Below are positions 17,776-25,502 of a stretch of 64,000 nt of DNA, piece by piece. The DNA lies in NCBI RefSeq assembly GCF_013362815.1, contig NZ_JABFVK010000019.1:62001-126000 (forward strand). Direction: 5' to 3'. The notes under the pieces were generated by a model. It was not told the origin of the DNA, did not search any database, and saw nothing but the letters and a program-made list of their open reading frames with translations. Numbering within the stretch: the stretch's first letter is position 1; the number at the start of each line of letters is the position of its first letter. The stretch is from Hamadaea sp. (GTDB taxonomy: Bacteria; Actinomycetota; Actinomycetes; Mycobacteriales; Micromonosporaceae). The position numbers and the translations under genes were made by a program.

Positions 17776-19101
17776 ATGCTTGTGAAGGCACGCAGAACCC
17801 TCGTCTTGGGCCTGACCCTGCTGCTGGCCGGGTTCGGCACCGCCGCCCCGGCAGCCGGACACGACGAGGGACCGCCGCCGCCTCCCACGGGGGAGAGCCC
17901 CACGACCACCTCGAACATGCACCTGCTCGCGCACGTGAACCCGGGACCGGGGACGAACGCCGACGTCTACGGTCATCGGGGGTACGCCTACCTGGCGAGC
18001 TGGTCCGGCTGGAACTGCTTCAGCAACGGCGTACGCGTCTACGACCTGCGCGATCCCGCCCGGCCGCAGCACGTCTCCACCTTCGGCGACGCCGCGTCCG
18101 AGCCGTCGCTGGCCGGCACGTGGACCGAGAAGGTCGTCGTCCAGCGGGTCGACACGCCGTCGTATCACGGTGACGTCGCCGTGGTCACCTTCCAGACGTG
18201 CGGCTCACACGACGACGTCGCGTTCCGGGGCTTCGCGCTCTACGACGTGACCGACCCGGCGCACCCCACACCGCTGGCTCGCTATGCGACGCCGGGCGCG
18301 CGTGGTTCGCACGAGATCTGGCTCGGCGCGCACGGTGGGAAAGCGTACGTCTACACCGCGGTGCTGCGTTCGGAATGGACCAGCTCGCCCACGTACGACC
18401 CCGCGACCAACACCGCGACGACGCCCGGCCGCGCGGACTTCCGCATCGTCGACATCACCGACCCCCGGCACCCGGCCGACGTCGGCGAGTGGGGCGCGTG
18501 GAAAGAACTCGGGGTGGTCCCGGTGGAGAACCCCGCCTCGCCCTACTCGGGCAAACAGAACTTCACTCATTCGGTACGCGTGGACGAGCGGTTGACCACC
18601 GCGTACCTGTCCTATTGGGACCTGGGCACGGTGATCCTGGACATCCGGGATCCGGCCCACCCGCGATACCTCGGCAAGACCGATCCGGAGCAGGGCGCGA
18701 CCCATTCCTCGGTGCTGTCGCCGGACGGGAAGACCCTGATCGAGACGCACGAGACGCTCGGCGGCCTCCCGATGATCTACGACGTCAGCGATCCGCGTCA
18801 TCCGGTGGAGCTGGCGCACTTCGACATCCCCGGTGGCGAGGAGAACAGCGTGCACGACCCCAAACTTCGGGGCGGCCGGGCGTACTTCTCCTGGTACGCG
18901 CTCGGGGTCGTGGTCGCCGACGTCTCCCGGCCTTCGTCGCCGAAGTTCCTGGGGCAGTTCGTCCCCGACGACTGGACGCCGAACCCGGACTACTGCGACT
19001 ACGAAGGCGGGTGCTCGGAGATCTGGGGCGTTTACGTCATGGACGACCTGATTCTGGCTTCTGACATGAACAACGGGCTTTACGTCCTGCGGATGGCCTG
19101 A
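17776..19101 (+). CDS. Secreted LVIVD beta-propeller protein
   Basis: About 441-aa exported protein. The signal peptide ends near AAPAAG, followed by a proline-rich linker (PPPPPTG). The rest is built of LVIVD-type repeats: VYDLRDPARPQHVS, LYDVTDPAHPTPLA, IVDITDPRHPADVG, ILDIRDPAHPRYLG, IYDVSDPRHPVELA and VADVSRPSSPKFLG, suggesting a six- or seven-bladed propeller. Catalytic residues are not recognised; binding is the likelier role. GTG codons at 17770 and 17773 are alternative starts. An imperfect inverted repeat follows the gene. Confidence 0.85.
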   Translation: MLVKARRTLVLGLTLLLAGFGTAAPAAGHDEGPPPPPTGESPTTTSNMHLLAHVNPGPGTNADVYGHRGYAYLASWSGWNCFSNGVRVYDLRDPARPQHVSTFGDAASEPSLAGTWTEKVVVQRVDTPSYHGDVAVVTFQTCGSHDDVAFRGFALYDVTDPAHPTPLARYATPGARGSHEIWLGAHGGKAYVYTAVLRSEWTSSPTYDPATNTATTPGRADFRIVDITDPRHPADVGEWGAWKELGVVPVENPASPYSGKQNFTHSVRVDERLTTAYLSYWDLGTVILDIRDPAHPRYLGKTDPEQGATHSSVLSPDGKTLIETHETLGGLPMIYDVSDPRHPVELAHFDIPGGEENSVHDPKLRGGRAYFSWYALGVVVADVSRPSSPKFLGQFVPDDWTPNPDYCDYEGGCSEIWGVYVMDDLILASDMNNGLYVLRMA

Positions 19102-19125
19102 CGCGCGGTTCTATTTTGTGCGCGG

Positions 19126-19183
19126 GGGCTGATCTTGAACGGTTCGCGTTGCTATGACGACGTTTTCTATTCAAGGTCAGCCC
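19126..19183. terminator. Inverted repeat after LVIVD gene
   Basis: GGGCTGATCTTGAA (19126-19139) pairs with TTCAAGGTCAGCCC (19170-19183), 13 of 14 matched, with a 30-base loop. It lies just downstream of the LVIVD gene and may end its transcript. Confidence 0.4.
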
Positions 19184-19276
19184 GCTCAAGGTCGGCGTGC
19201 TCCAGGGCTGGCACGGTGAGAAGGCCCACCACCGTGGGAGCGTCACTCACAGCGAATATGTCGTTACGGTGGGCTG

Positions 19277-19978
19277 ATGGAGATCGAAGCCCTCCGGCAA
19301 GCCACCTTGACCATGAAGGATCCCCTCGCCGACGGCTACCGCTCACTGACCGAGATCCGGAGCGCGTACCGGCAGTCGCTCACCGAACGGGACGCGATCG
19401 CCGCGTACCTGGTCCGGGAGGAAGGCTGGACGCTCAGCGAGGTCGCCCACGTGATCTGCGGCGTACGCCATCACACGGACTGGGCGGAGACGATCGTGAC
19501 CTGGGCCGACCCGCTCGACGACCCACTGGACGCCGAGCGCCTGCTCTACCCGGCTCAGCAAACGGTCGAAGAACTCCGCGAACTGCACTCCCTAGCCACT
19601 GCCAAGATCCAGAACGCGCGTGAACACGAGGCGCAGCCGGACCCCGCGGGCGATCCGCTGGAGCGCCTGATGGCCGAAGAGGGCCGGTTGCAGCAGGTAC
19701 GCACCTTCCACGACACCGCCGAGGCGGCGCGGGACGTCATCGGGGCGAACCTGGTGGCCCACCACGGCTGGCGGCCACGCCAGGTCGCCGCGCTGGCGGG
19801 GGCCGACGTCCCGGACATCACCGCGGCGTACGAGGTCGCCCGGTTGTCGCCGCCGTCTGAGGCGGACACCGAGTTCCTGCTGGAGCTGGCCGGCCTCACC
19901 GATCATCTCCGGACGGCCACGGAGAAGCAGGCCGCCCGGGTGGAAGCGGCGAAATCCTGGGTAACCACTGCGGCATGA
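19277..19978 (+). CDS. Hypothetical helical protein
   Basis: 233 aa, not recognised. It appears mostly alpha-helical and charged, with two similar halves: each has a REEGWTLSEVAHVICGV or AHHGWRPRQVAALAGAD segment reminiscent of a degenerate helix-turn-helix, followed by a coiled or helical stretch. No signal or membrane segment. It overlaps the next small gene by ATGA, so the two are probably translated together. A nucleic-acid-binding role is only a guess from the HTH-like halves. Confidence 0.7.
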   Translation: MEIEALRQATLTMKDPLADGYRSLTEIRSAYRQSLTERDAIAAYLVREEGWTLSEVAHVICGVRHHTDWAETIVTWADPLDDPLDAERLLYPAQQTVEELRELHSLATAKIQNAREHEAQPDPAGDPLERLMAEEGRLQQVRTFHDTAEAARDVIGANLVAHHGWRPRQVAALAGADVPDITAAYEVARLSPPSEADTEFLLELAGLTDHLRTATEKQAARVEAAKSWVTTAA

Positions 19979-20160
19979 CCGAACCAGAACAGGAGCCGTT
20001 CAGCGGTAGCGACGACGGCTCGGACGACCGCGATCCCGCCGTGAACGAGGAGATCGCCCAAGGCGATCCCACCGACGCCCAGGTCGACCCGGCCGACGCC
20101 GAGGAAGACGCGTCGGCCGGTGGGACCGAGTCGGCCGGTGGGATCGACGAGGACTACTGA
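19975..20160 (+). CDS. Small acidic protein
   Basis: 61 aa, extremely acidic and low complexity (repeats of DPADAEEDAS type, Asp/Glu-rich, only one Arg and no Lys). The ATG overlaps the preceding stop codon (ATGA), supporting real translation. The 3' end overlaps the convergent gene by 7 bp. An intrinsically disordered partner of the upstream protein is possible. Function unknown. Confidence 0.6.
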   Translation: MTEPEQEPFSGSDDGSDDRDPAVNEEIAQGDPTDAQVDPADAEEDASAGGTESAGGIDEDY

Positions 20161-20423
20161 GGTTTGCCGAGCTGGTGCCAGTCGGTCTCTTCCATGTCCA
20201 CGTCGTAGTGGTCGGCCGCCTTCTTGATGTTGGCGAAGGCCAGGTCGCGTTCGTCGTCACTGACGTCCTCGACCTGGTCGAACCGGGCCAGCGCGTTGCG
20301 TACGTGGTCGGCGTCGGTCAGCGGTTCCTTCCGCTTGTCGGGGAAGGCGTACACCGAATCCGGCAGGTCCGACCGTTTGGTGAGGTCACCGTGCTTGGTG
20401 TGGGGTTTCCAGGTGGTCTTCAT
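20154..20423 (-). CDS. DUF6582-like small protein
   Basis: 89-aa soluble protein (KHGDLTKRSDLPDSVYAFPDKRKEPLTDADHVRNALARFDQV...). It resembles the short DUF6582 family of actinobacteria and phages, whose function is not established. The pattern of an LPDSVYAFP core followed by a helical, Asp-rich C-terminus is what I recognise. ATG at 20423. It is convergent with the acidic protein and 76 bp from the 3' end of the aldolase gene. Confidence 0.7.
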   Translation of the reverse strand: MKTTWKPHTKHGDLTKRSDLPDSVYAFPDKRKEPLTDADHVRNALARFDQVEDVSDDERDLAFANIKKAADHYDVDMEETDWHQLGKPQ

Positions 20424-20499
20424 ACGAGGAGGCGTACCCCGGGCGCTCGGCGCTATGCGTACGCGAGCACCCGGGATCCGCGGCGCCCGAGATCGCGCG

Positions 20500-21432
20500 T
20501 CAGAGGAGAGCGGCGTCCGCCAGGAACTTGCCCACGCGGGCGATCTCGTCGGCGTCGAGCGGAATCTGGGGCAGAGCGGTCGTCGGGTGGTCGATCACCC
20601 CACGGAGGTGCAGGGCGGCCTTGAACGCCCCGAGCGCCGACGAGCTGCCGCCCATGCGCGGTCCGCCCACGGCGACCAGCCCGAACAGGCGGAACAGCCG
20701 CTCCTGCTCGGCCCGGGCGGCGACCCAGTCCCCGGCGCGGGCGTGCTGGTAGAGGCGTACGTAGCCGTGCGGGTCGACGTTGCCGAGACCGGGCACCACG
20801 CCGTCAGCGCCCATCCAGAGGGCCGAGTCGACGGTCAGCTCCGAGCCGGTGAACACGGCGAACCCGGGCAGATCCCGATCGCGGCGGCCCAGGAGCACCT
20901 GGCGGAAGCCGCCCTCGTCGCCGCTGGAGTCCTTGAGCCCGGCCAGTACGCCTTCGCCCGCCAGCTCCAGCAGGAGGTCGGCCGACAGTTTACTGTGGAC
21001 GGAGACGGGCAGGTCGTAGGCGTACACCGGGATGCCGGCCTGTGCGGCGATCGCCTTGAAGTGCCGCGAGATCTCGAACGGGTGCGTACGCGTGTAGAAC
21101 GGCGCGGTGGCGACCAGGGCGTCTGCGCCCGCGTCCACCGCTGTGCGTACGTGGTCGAGCACCCGGAGGGCCGTCATGTCGATGACCCCGGCGAGGACCG
21201 GAACCTGGCCGCCGACGTGGCCGATCACGGTGTCCAGGACTGCCTTGCGGTGCCCGTCCGGCAGGTACGCCACCTCCGACGACGAGCCGAGGATGAACAA
21301 CCCGTCGACGCCGCCGGCCATCAGGTGGTCGACGAGCCGGATCAACGACGCCTTGTCGACCTCGTAGTCGGGGGTGAGAGGGGTGCAGACCGGGGGGATG
21401 ACGCCGGAGAGTGCCGTGGCGGCGGTGCTCAT
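20500..21432 (-). CDS. DapA/NanA-family aldolase (probable sialic acid lyase)
   Basis: 310-aa TIM-barrel class I aldolase. The Schiff-base lysine is in GLKDSSGD and the proton-relay tyrosine is probably in YAYDLPVS. The usual GTTGE/GSTGE loop is GSSSE here, so it is not a canonical DHDPS. It is the last gene of the importer operon (ATGA overlap with the ATPase gene), beside sialidases and GntR regulators, so N-acetylneuraminate lyase (ManNAc plus pyruvate) is the best guess. Another 2-keto-3-deoxy sugar acid is the alternative. Confidence 0.75.
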   Translation of the reverse strand: MSTAATALSGVIPPVCTPLTPDYEVDKASLIRLVDHLMAGGVDGLFILGSSSEVAYLPDGHRKAVLDTVIGHVGGQVPVLAGVIDMTALRVLDHVRTAVDAGADALVATAPFYTRTHPFEISRHFKAIAAQAGIPVYAYDLPVSVHSKLSADLLLELAGEGVLAGLKDSSGDEGGFRQVLLGRRDRDLPGFAVFTGSELTVDSALWMGADGVVPGLGNVDPHGYVRLYQHARAGDWVAARAEQERLFRLFGLVAVGGPRMGGSSSALGAFKAALHLRGVIDHPTTALPQIPLDADEIARVGKFLADAALL

Positions 21433-22439
21433 TTACGCTCCTGTGCTTGGCTGATCAGTTCGAGGTCGGTCGCGCCGTTGAGAACCGGGTGATGGCATCG
21501 ATACAGATGCCCTTCCTCCACGGTGGAGGAAGGCATCGAGGCAGAGCAGACGTCGGTGGCCTTCCAGCACCGGGTCCGGAACGGACAGCCGCTGGGCGGC
21601 CGGGTGGCCGACGGAACCGGCCCGACCAGGGGGATCGGGTCGATGGGGGAGAGCAGTCCGGGGGTGGCCGAGAACAGCGCCCGGGTGTACGGATGCCGCG
21701 CACCGCCGGGGACCGCCAAGGCCGGCGCTTCCTCGACGATGCGGCCGAGATACATCGTGACGACCCGGTCGCTCATCCGGCGTACGGTCGAGATGTCGTG
21801 CGACACGAAGACCATCGCCAAGTTGAGCTGCTGCTTCAGGTCCAGCAACAGATTCAGGATCTGCGCCCGGACCGAGACGTCCAGCGCGCTCGTCGGCTCG
21901 TCGGCGATGAGCAGCTTCGGTCGTAGCGCGAGGGCGCGGGCGATCGCGACCCGCTGCCGCTGCCCGCCGGAGACCTGGCTCGGCAGCACGTTCGCCACGC
22001 TCTTCGGCAGGCCGACGAGGTCGAGCAGTTCACTGACGCGCTGCTCCCGCTCGCGTACGCTGCCGACGCCGTGGACGTCCAGCGGATCGCGCAGCACCTG
22101 CCGGATGGGCAGACGCCGGTTCAACGCCGTCGACGGATCCTGGAAGACCATCCCGGTGTTCTCGCCGATGGCGATCCGGCGCTTCGACGGCGGCAACTTC
22201 CACAGGTCCGCGCCCTCGACCGTGACCGTGCCCTGGGTGGGTTTCTGCAGACCGACGAGCACCCGGGCGAGGGTGGACTTGCCGCAGCCGGACTCGCCGA
22301 CGACGCCGACCGTCTCGCCGGCCGAGATGCTCAGGTCCGCGCTGGTCAGCGCGTACACCCGGTCGCGTTGGAACAGGCCGCCGGAGCGGGCCTTGTGCAC
22401 CACGTGCACGTCGGTGAGCTCGATCAACGGTGCGTTCAC
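21429..22439 (-). CDS. ABC importer ATPase, DppF/OppF type
   Basis: 336-aa nucleotide-binding subunit of a dipeptide-type importer. Walker A GESGCGKST, signature SGGQRQR, Walker B LLIADEPTSALD and switch histidine in VSHD are intact. The C-terminal cysteine-rich oligopeptide domain (CPFRTRC...C...C) is present, as in Fe-S-bearing Opp/Dpp ATPases. GTG start overlaps the upstream stop (GTGA) and its own stop overlaps the aldolase start, so three genes are translationally coupled. Confidence 0.93.
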   Translation of the reverse strand: MNAPLIELTDVHVVHKARSGGLFQRDRVYALTSADLSISAGETVGVVGESGCGKSTLARVLVGLQKPTQGTVTVEGADLWKLPPSKRRIAIGENTGMVFQDPSTALNRRLPIRQVLRDPLDVHGVGSVREREQRVSELLDLVGLPKSVANVLPSQVSGGQRQRVAIARALALRPKLLIADEPTSALDVSVRAQILNLLLDLKQQLNLAMVFVSHDISTVRRMSDRVVTMYLGRIVEEAPALAVPGGARHPYTRALFSATPGLLSPIDPIPLVGPVPSATRPPSGCPFRTRCWKATDVCSASMPSSTVEEGHLYRCHHPVLNGATDLELISQAQERK

Positions 22440-24463
22440 AGCGCCTCCCCCGAAAAAGCCGGAGCGCCGACAGCAGCAGCGGCCGGATGGTGACAGGCGA
22501 CCTCGTGCGCGCGATCCCCGGTGAGCGAAGGCCGCTCGGTCCGGCAGATCTCGGTCGCCATCGGGCAGCGGTCGGCGAAGCGGCAGCCGTTCGGGAAGTC
22601 GGCCGGCGACGGGACGACGCCGCGGATCTGGGTCAGCCGCTCCGCGCCCGACTCCAGCGAGAGCACCGATCCGAGCAGCCCACGGGCGTAATGGTGGGCC
22701 GGTGCGCCGACCAACTTCGAGGTCACCCCGGTCTCCACGATCTGGCCGCCGTACATCACGACCACCCGGTCGGTCACGTCCGCGACCAGCGCGAGGTCGT
22801 GCGACACGAGGATCAGGGCGAAACCCAGCTCCGCGCGCAGGCGCAGGAGCAGCTGGATCACCTGGGCCTGCACGGTCACGTCCAGCGCCGTCGTGGGCTC
22901 GTCCGCGATGATCAGCTTCGGGTCGCGGGACAACGCCATCGCGATCAGCACGCGCTGCCTTTGGCCGCCGGACAACTCGTGCGGATAAGACGAGAGGGTA
23001 CGCGCGGGGTCCAGCCCGACGAGCTCCAGCAATTCAGCAGGAGTACGCCGGCGTTGCTGCTCAGGTTGCCGACCCGCCGTCCTCCCGGCTGATTGCGGAT
23101 CGAGCGGGGGTCGGCGCCAGCGCCGGACTACCTGCTTGAGTTGGGACTTGATCGTCATCGCCGGGTTGAGCGAGGACAACGCGTCTTGGTAGATCATCGC
23201 GATGTCATGACCCATCAGCTTGCGACGGGCCGCCTTCGACAGCGTGAGTAGATCCTTCCCCTGGAACGTCGCGGTTCCGCCGATCCGGGCGCCGCGCGGT
23301 TGCAGGCCCATGACGGTCAGCGCCGTCAAAGACTTGCCGCAGCCGGACTCACCGACGAGGCCGAGCACCTCACCCGGGCGTACGTCGAAGGAGATGCCGT
23401 CGACGATGTCGACTCCGTTGTGCCGCCCCTCGAAGCCGATACGGAGATCGCGTACGGCGAGGATCGGTTCGCCGGTCGGCAGCGGCCGGGCGCGGGCGGC
23501 GAGCCGCTGCGCCGCCTCGGCGAGGCCGGGCAGCTCGACGACTTGACCGCTGCCCGGGGCGGCCGCCTCCAAGCGGTCCACATCGGACCGACCCTGAGTG
23601 GGGATGGACGGGCGGGCGGCGGGCGCGGCCCAGGCGTCGGACACGCCCTCGGCCAGGATGTTGAGGGCCAGCACGGTGATCAGGATCAGCAGACCGGGGA
23701 ACACGGTCGCCCACCAGCCGCCGAGCAGCACCATGTTGCGGCCGTCGGCGATGACCGAGCCCCACGAGGGGTCCGGTGGGCGTACGCCTGCACCGATGAA
23801 CGACAGCGATGCCTCGAAGACGATCGCGTCGGCCACCATGACGGTGCAGAACACCAGGATCGGGGCGGCGCAGTTGATCGCCACGTGCTTGAGCAGGATG
23901 TGCGGCGTACGCGCCCCGATGACCCGTTCGGCCGCAACATAATCCTCGCCGTATTGGGCGAGCACGTTCGCGCGTACCACTCGGGCGACCGACGGCATGT
24001 AGAGGAACGCGATGGCCCCCACGAGCACGGGGATGCTGCCGCCGAAGACCGCGACAAGGACCGCGGCGAGCGCGATGCCGGGGAAGGCCATGACCACGTC
24101 GAGGGTCCGCATGATGCCCTCGTCGAAGGCCCGGCGGGAGGTGGCCGCGATCGCGCCGATCAGCGCGCCGAGCACCAGGGCGATCGCGGTCGCGCCGAGA
24201 CCGATGATGAGCGACCAGCGGGCGCCGTAGAGCAGCCGGGTGAAGATGTCCCGGTTGGCGCTGTCGAGGCCCATCCAGTGGTCCGCGCTGGGTCCGCCGC
24301 CGTCCGCCTCCTGGACGTACGGCGAGTGCGGGGCCAGCAACGGGGCGAGGATCGCGGCGAGGGCGACGAGCACGACGACGCCGATGGAGATCCACGAGGG
24401 CAGACCGAGCCGGCGGAACTGGATTCCGGGCCGGGAGAGGCGTCTTGCCAAGCCACTGCGCAT
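22436..24463 (-). CDS. ABC importer permease-ATPase fusion (DppC-DppD)
   Basis: 675-aa natural fusion. Residues about 1-300 are a DppC permease (membrane segments; EAA-type loop around AAERVIGARTPHILLKHV). After a linker of about 40 residues comes a complete ATPase (GESGCGKSL, LSGGQRQRV, LIIADEPTTALD, VSHD, C-terminal Cys motif). Similar fusions occur in actinobacterial importers and, as I recall, in the SiaEFGI sialic-acid importer of Corynebacterium glutamicum. ATG at 24463 overlaps the upstream permease stop. A stretch (about residues 480-500) rich in Arg/Gln/Pro inserts between Walker A and the signature. Confidence 0.92.
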   Translation of the reverse strand: MRSGLARRLSRPGIQFRRLGLPSWISIGVVVLVALAAILAPLLAPHSPYVQEADGGGPSADHWMGLDSANRDIFTRLLYGARWSLIIGLGATAIALVLGALIGAIAATSRRAFDEGIMRTLDVVMAFPGIALAAVLVAVFGGSIPVLVGAIAFLYMPSVARVVRANVLAQYGEDYVAAERVIGARTPHILLKHVAINCAAPILVFCTVMVADAIVFEASLSFIGAGVRPPDPSWGSVIADGRNMVLLGGWWATVFPGLLILITVLALNILAEGVSDAWAAPAARPSIPTQGRSDVDRLEAAAPGSGQVVELPGLAEAAQRLAARARPLPTGEPILAVRDLRIGFEGRHNGVDIVDGISFDVRPGEVLGLVGESGCGKSLTALTVMGLQPRGARIGGTATFQGKDLLTLSKAARRKLMGHDIAMIYQDALSSLNPAMTIKSQLKQVVRRWRRPPLDPQSAGRTAGRQPEQQRRRTPAELLELVGLDPARTLSSYPHELSGGQRQRVLIAMALSRDPKLIIADEPTTALDVTVQAQVIQLLLRLRAELGFALILVSHDLALVADVTDRVVVMYGGQIVETGVTSKLVGAPAHHYARGLLGSVLSLESGAERLTQIRGVVPSPADFPNGCRFADRCPMATEICRTERPSLTGDRAHEVACHHPAAAAVGAPAFSGEAL

Positions 24464-25422
24464 CAGCCGGCGCTCCTCAGTCGGGGGTTCACGAGCAGGT
24501 AGAGGACGTCGACGACCAGGTTCACGACGACGAAGCCGACGGCGATGGTGAGCACCACGCCCTGGACCACCGCCGGGTCGCCGTCGCGTACGCCGTTGAT
24601 CATCAGCTGGCCCATGCCGGGCAGGGAGTAGATCGTCTCGATGACGACCGCGCCGCCGAGGAGGTAGCCGATCCGGAGACCGAGGACGGTCAGCGGATTG
24701 ATCAGCGCATTCCGCAGGACGTTGCGGCCGATGACCACGATCGGCGGCAGCCCGCTGCCGATCGCCGTACGCACATAGTCCTTGTCGAGCTCTTCCACCA
24801 TGGAAGTTCGGATGATCCGGGTGAGCTGCGCGGCGACCGGCAACGACAGCGACAACGCGGGCAACGTCAGCGACTGGAGCCAGCCGCCGACCGAGTCGGC
24901 CGGGTTGATGTAGCCGCTGGTGGGGAACCAGCCGCGATCGACGGCGAGCCACTGGATCATCAGCAGGGCGAGCCAGAAGCCCGGTGCGGCCACCCCGACC
25001 AGGGAGACCAGCCGGATCAGCTGGTCCGGCCAGCGGTCCCGGAAGATCGCCGCGACGACGCCGAAGACGGTGGCGAGCACGACCGCGATGGCCAGGCCGA
25101 GGAAGGTCAGCTGCAACGTCAGCGGCAGCGCCGTCATGACCGAGTCCAGCACCGGCGCCTTGGTCAGGACGCTGGTGCCCAGGTCACCGTGCAGCAGATC
25201 GCCGACGAACCGGAGATAGCGCACCGGCAACGGGTCGAGCAGGCCGTTTTCCACCTGGAACTGGTGGATCTGCTCGGTCGTCGGGTTGGCTCCCTGGAAG
25301 TAGGCGTACTCCGGCTTGTTGTTGGAGAACCGCATGACGATGAACACGAATGCGATCACGCCGAGCAACAGCGGGATGAGGATCAGGATGCGGCGTACCA
25401 GCATCCGTGCGATGACCGCCAT
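24463..25422 (-). CDS. ABC importer permease, DppB type
   Basis: 319-aa membrane subunit with six hydrophobic segments, the DppB N-terminal fold (MLVRRILILIPLLLGVIAFVF) and the EAA loop around DYVRTAIGSGLPPIVVIGRNVLRNALINPLT. It pairs with the DppC half of the fusion to form the translocation channel. ATG at 25422 is preceded by AAAGGAGG. The stop overlaps the fusion start. The binding-protein gene lies upstream across a hairpin. Confidence 0.93.
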   Translation of the reverse strand: MAVIARMLVRRILILIPLLLGVIAFVFIVMRFSNNKPEYAYFQGANPTTEQIHQFQVENGLLDPLPVRYLRFVGDLLHGDLGTSVLTKAPVLDSVMTALPLTLQLTFLGLAIAVVLATVFGVVAAIFRDRWPDQLIRLVSLVGVAAPGFWLALLMIQWLAVDRGWFPTSGYINPADSVGGWLQSLTLPALSLSLPVAAQLTRIIRTSMVEELDKDYVRTAIGSGLPPIVVIGRNVLRNALINPLTVLGLRIGYLLGGAVVIETIYSLPGMGQLMINGVRDGDPAVVQGVVLTIAVGFVVVNLVVDVLYLLVNPRLRSAG

Positions 25423-25443
25423 CGCGGGCCTCCTTTCGTGTGG

Positions 25444-25479
25444 CGGTCACCGGCCGTACGCGAGTACGGCCGGTGACCG
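25444..25479 (-). terminator. 16-bp hairpin with GCGA tetraloop between SBP and permease genes
   Basis: Arms 25444-25459 and 25464-25479 pair perfectly around GCGA, a GNRA tetraloop. It lies after the binding-protein stop and before the permease start. Such hairpins usually act as partial terminators or 3' stabilisers, giving more binding protein than permease. Confidence 0.7.
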
Positions 25480-25502
25480 GCGAACCTCCCCAGATCCGCG
25501 TC

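Noticed and set aside
22446-23092. Arg/Gln-rich insert in the fusion ATPase as a frameshift
   Set aside because: The frame stays open, and Walker A, signature and Walker B are all in the same phase; more likely a variable loop.
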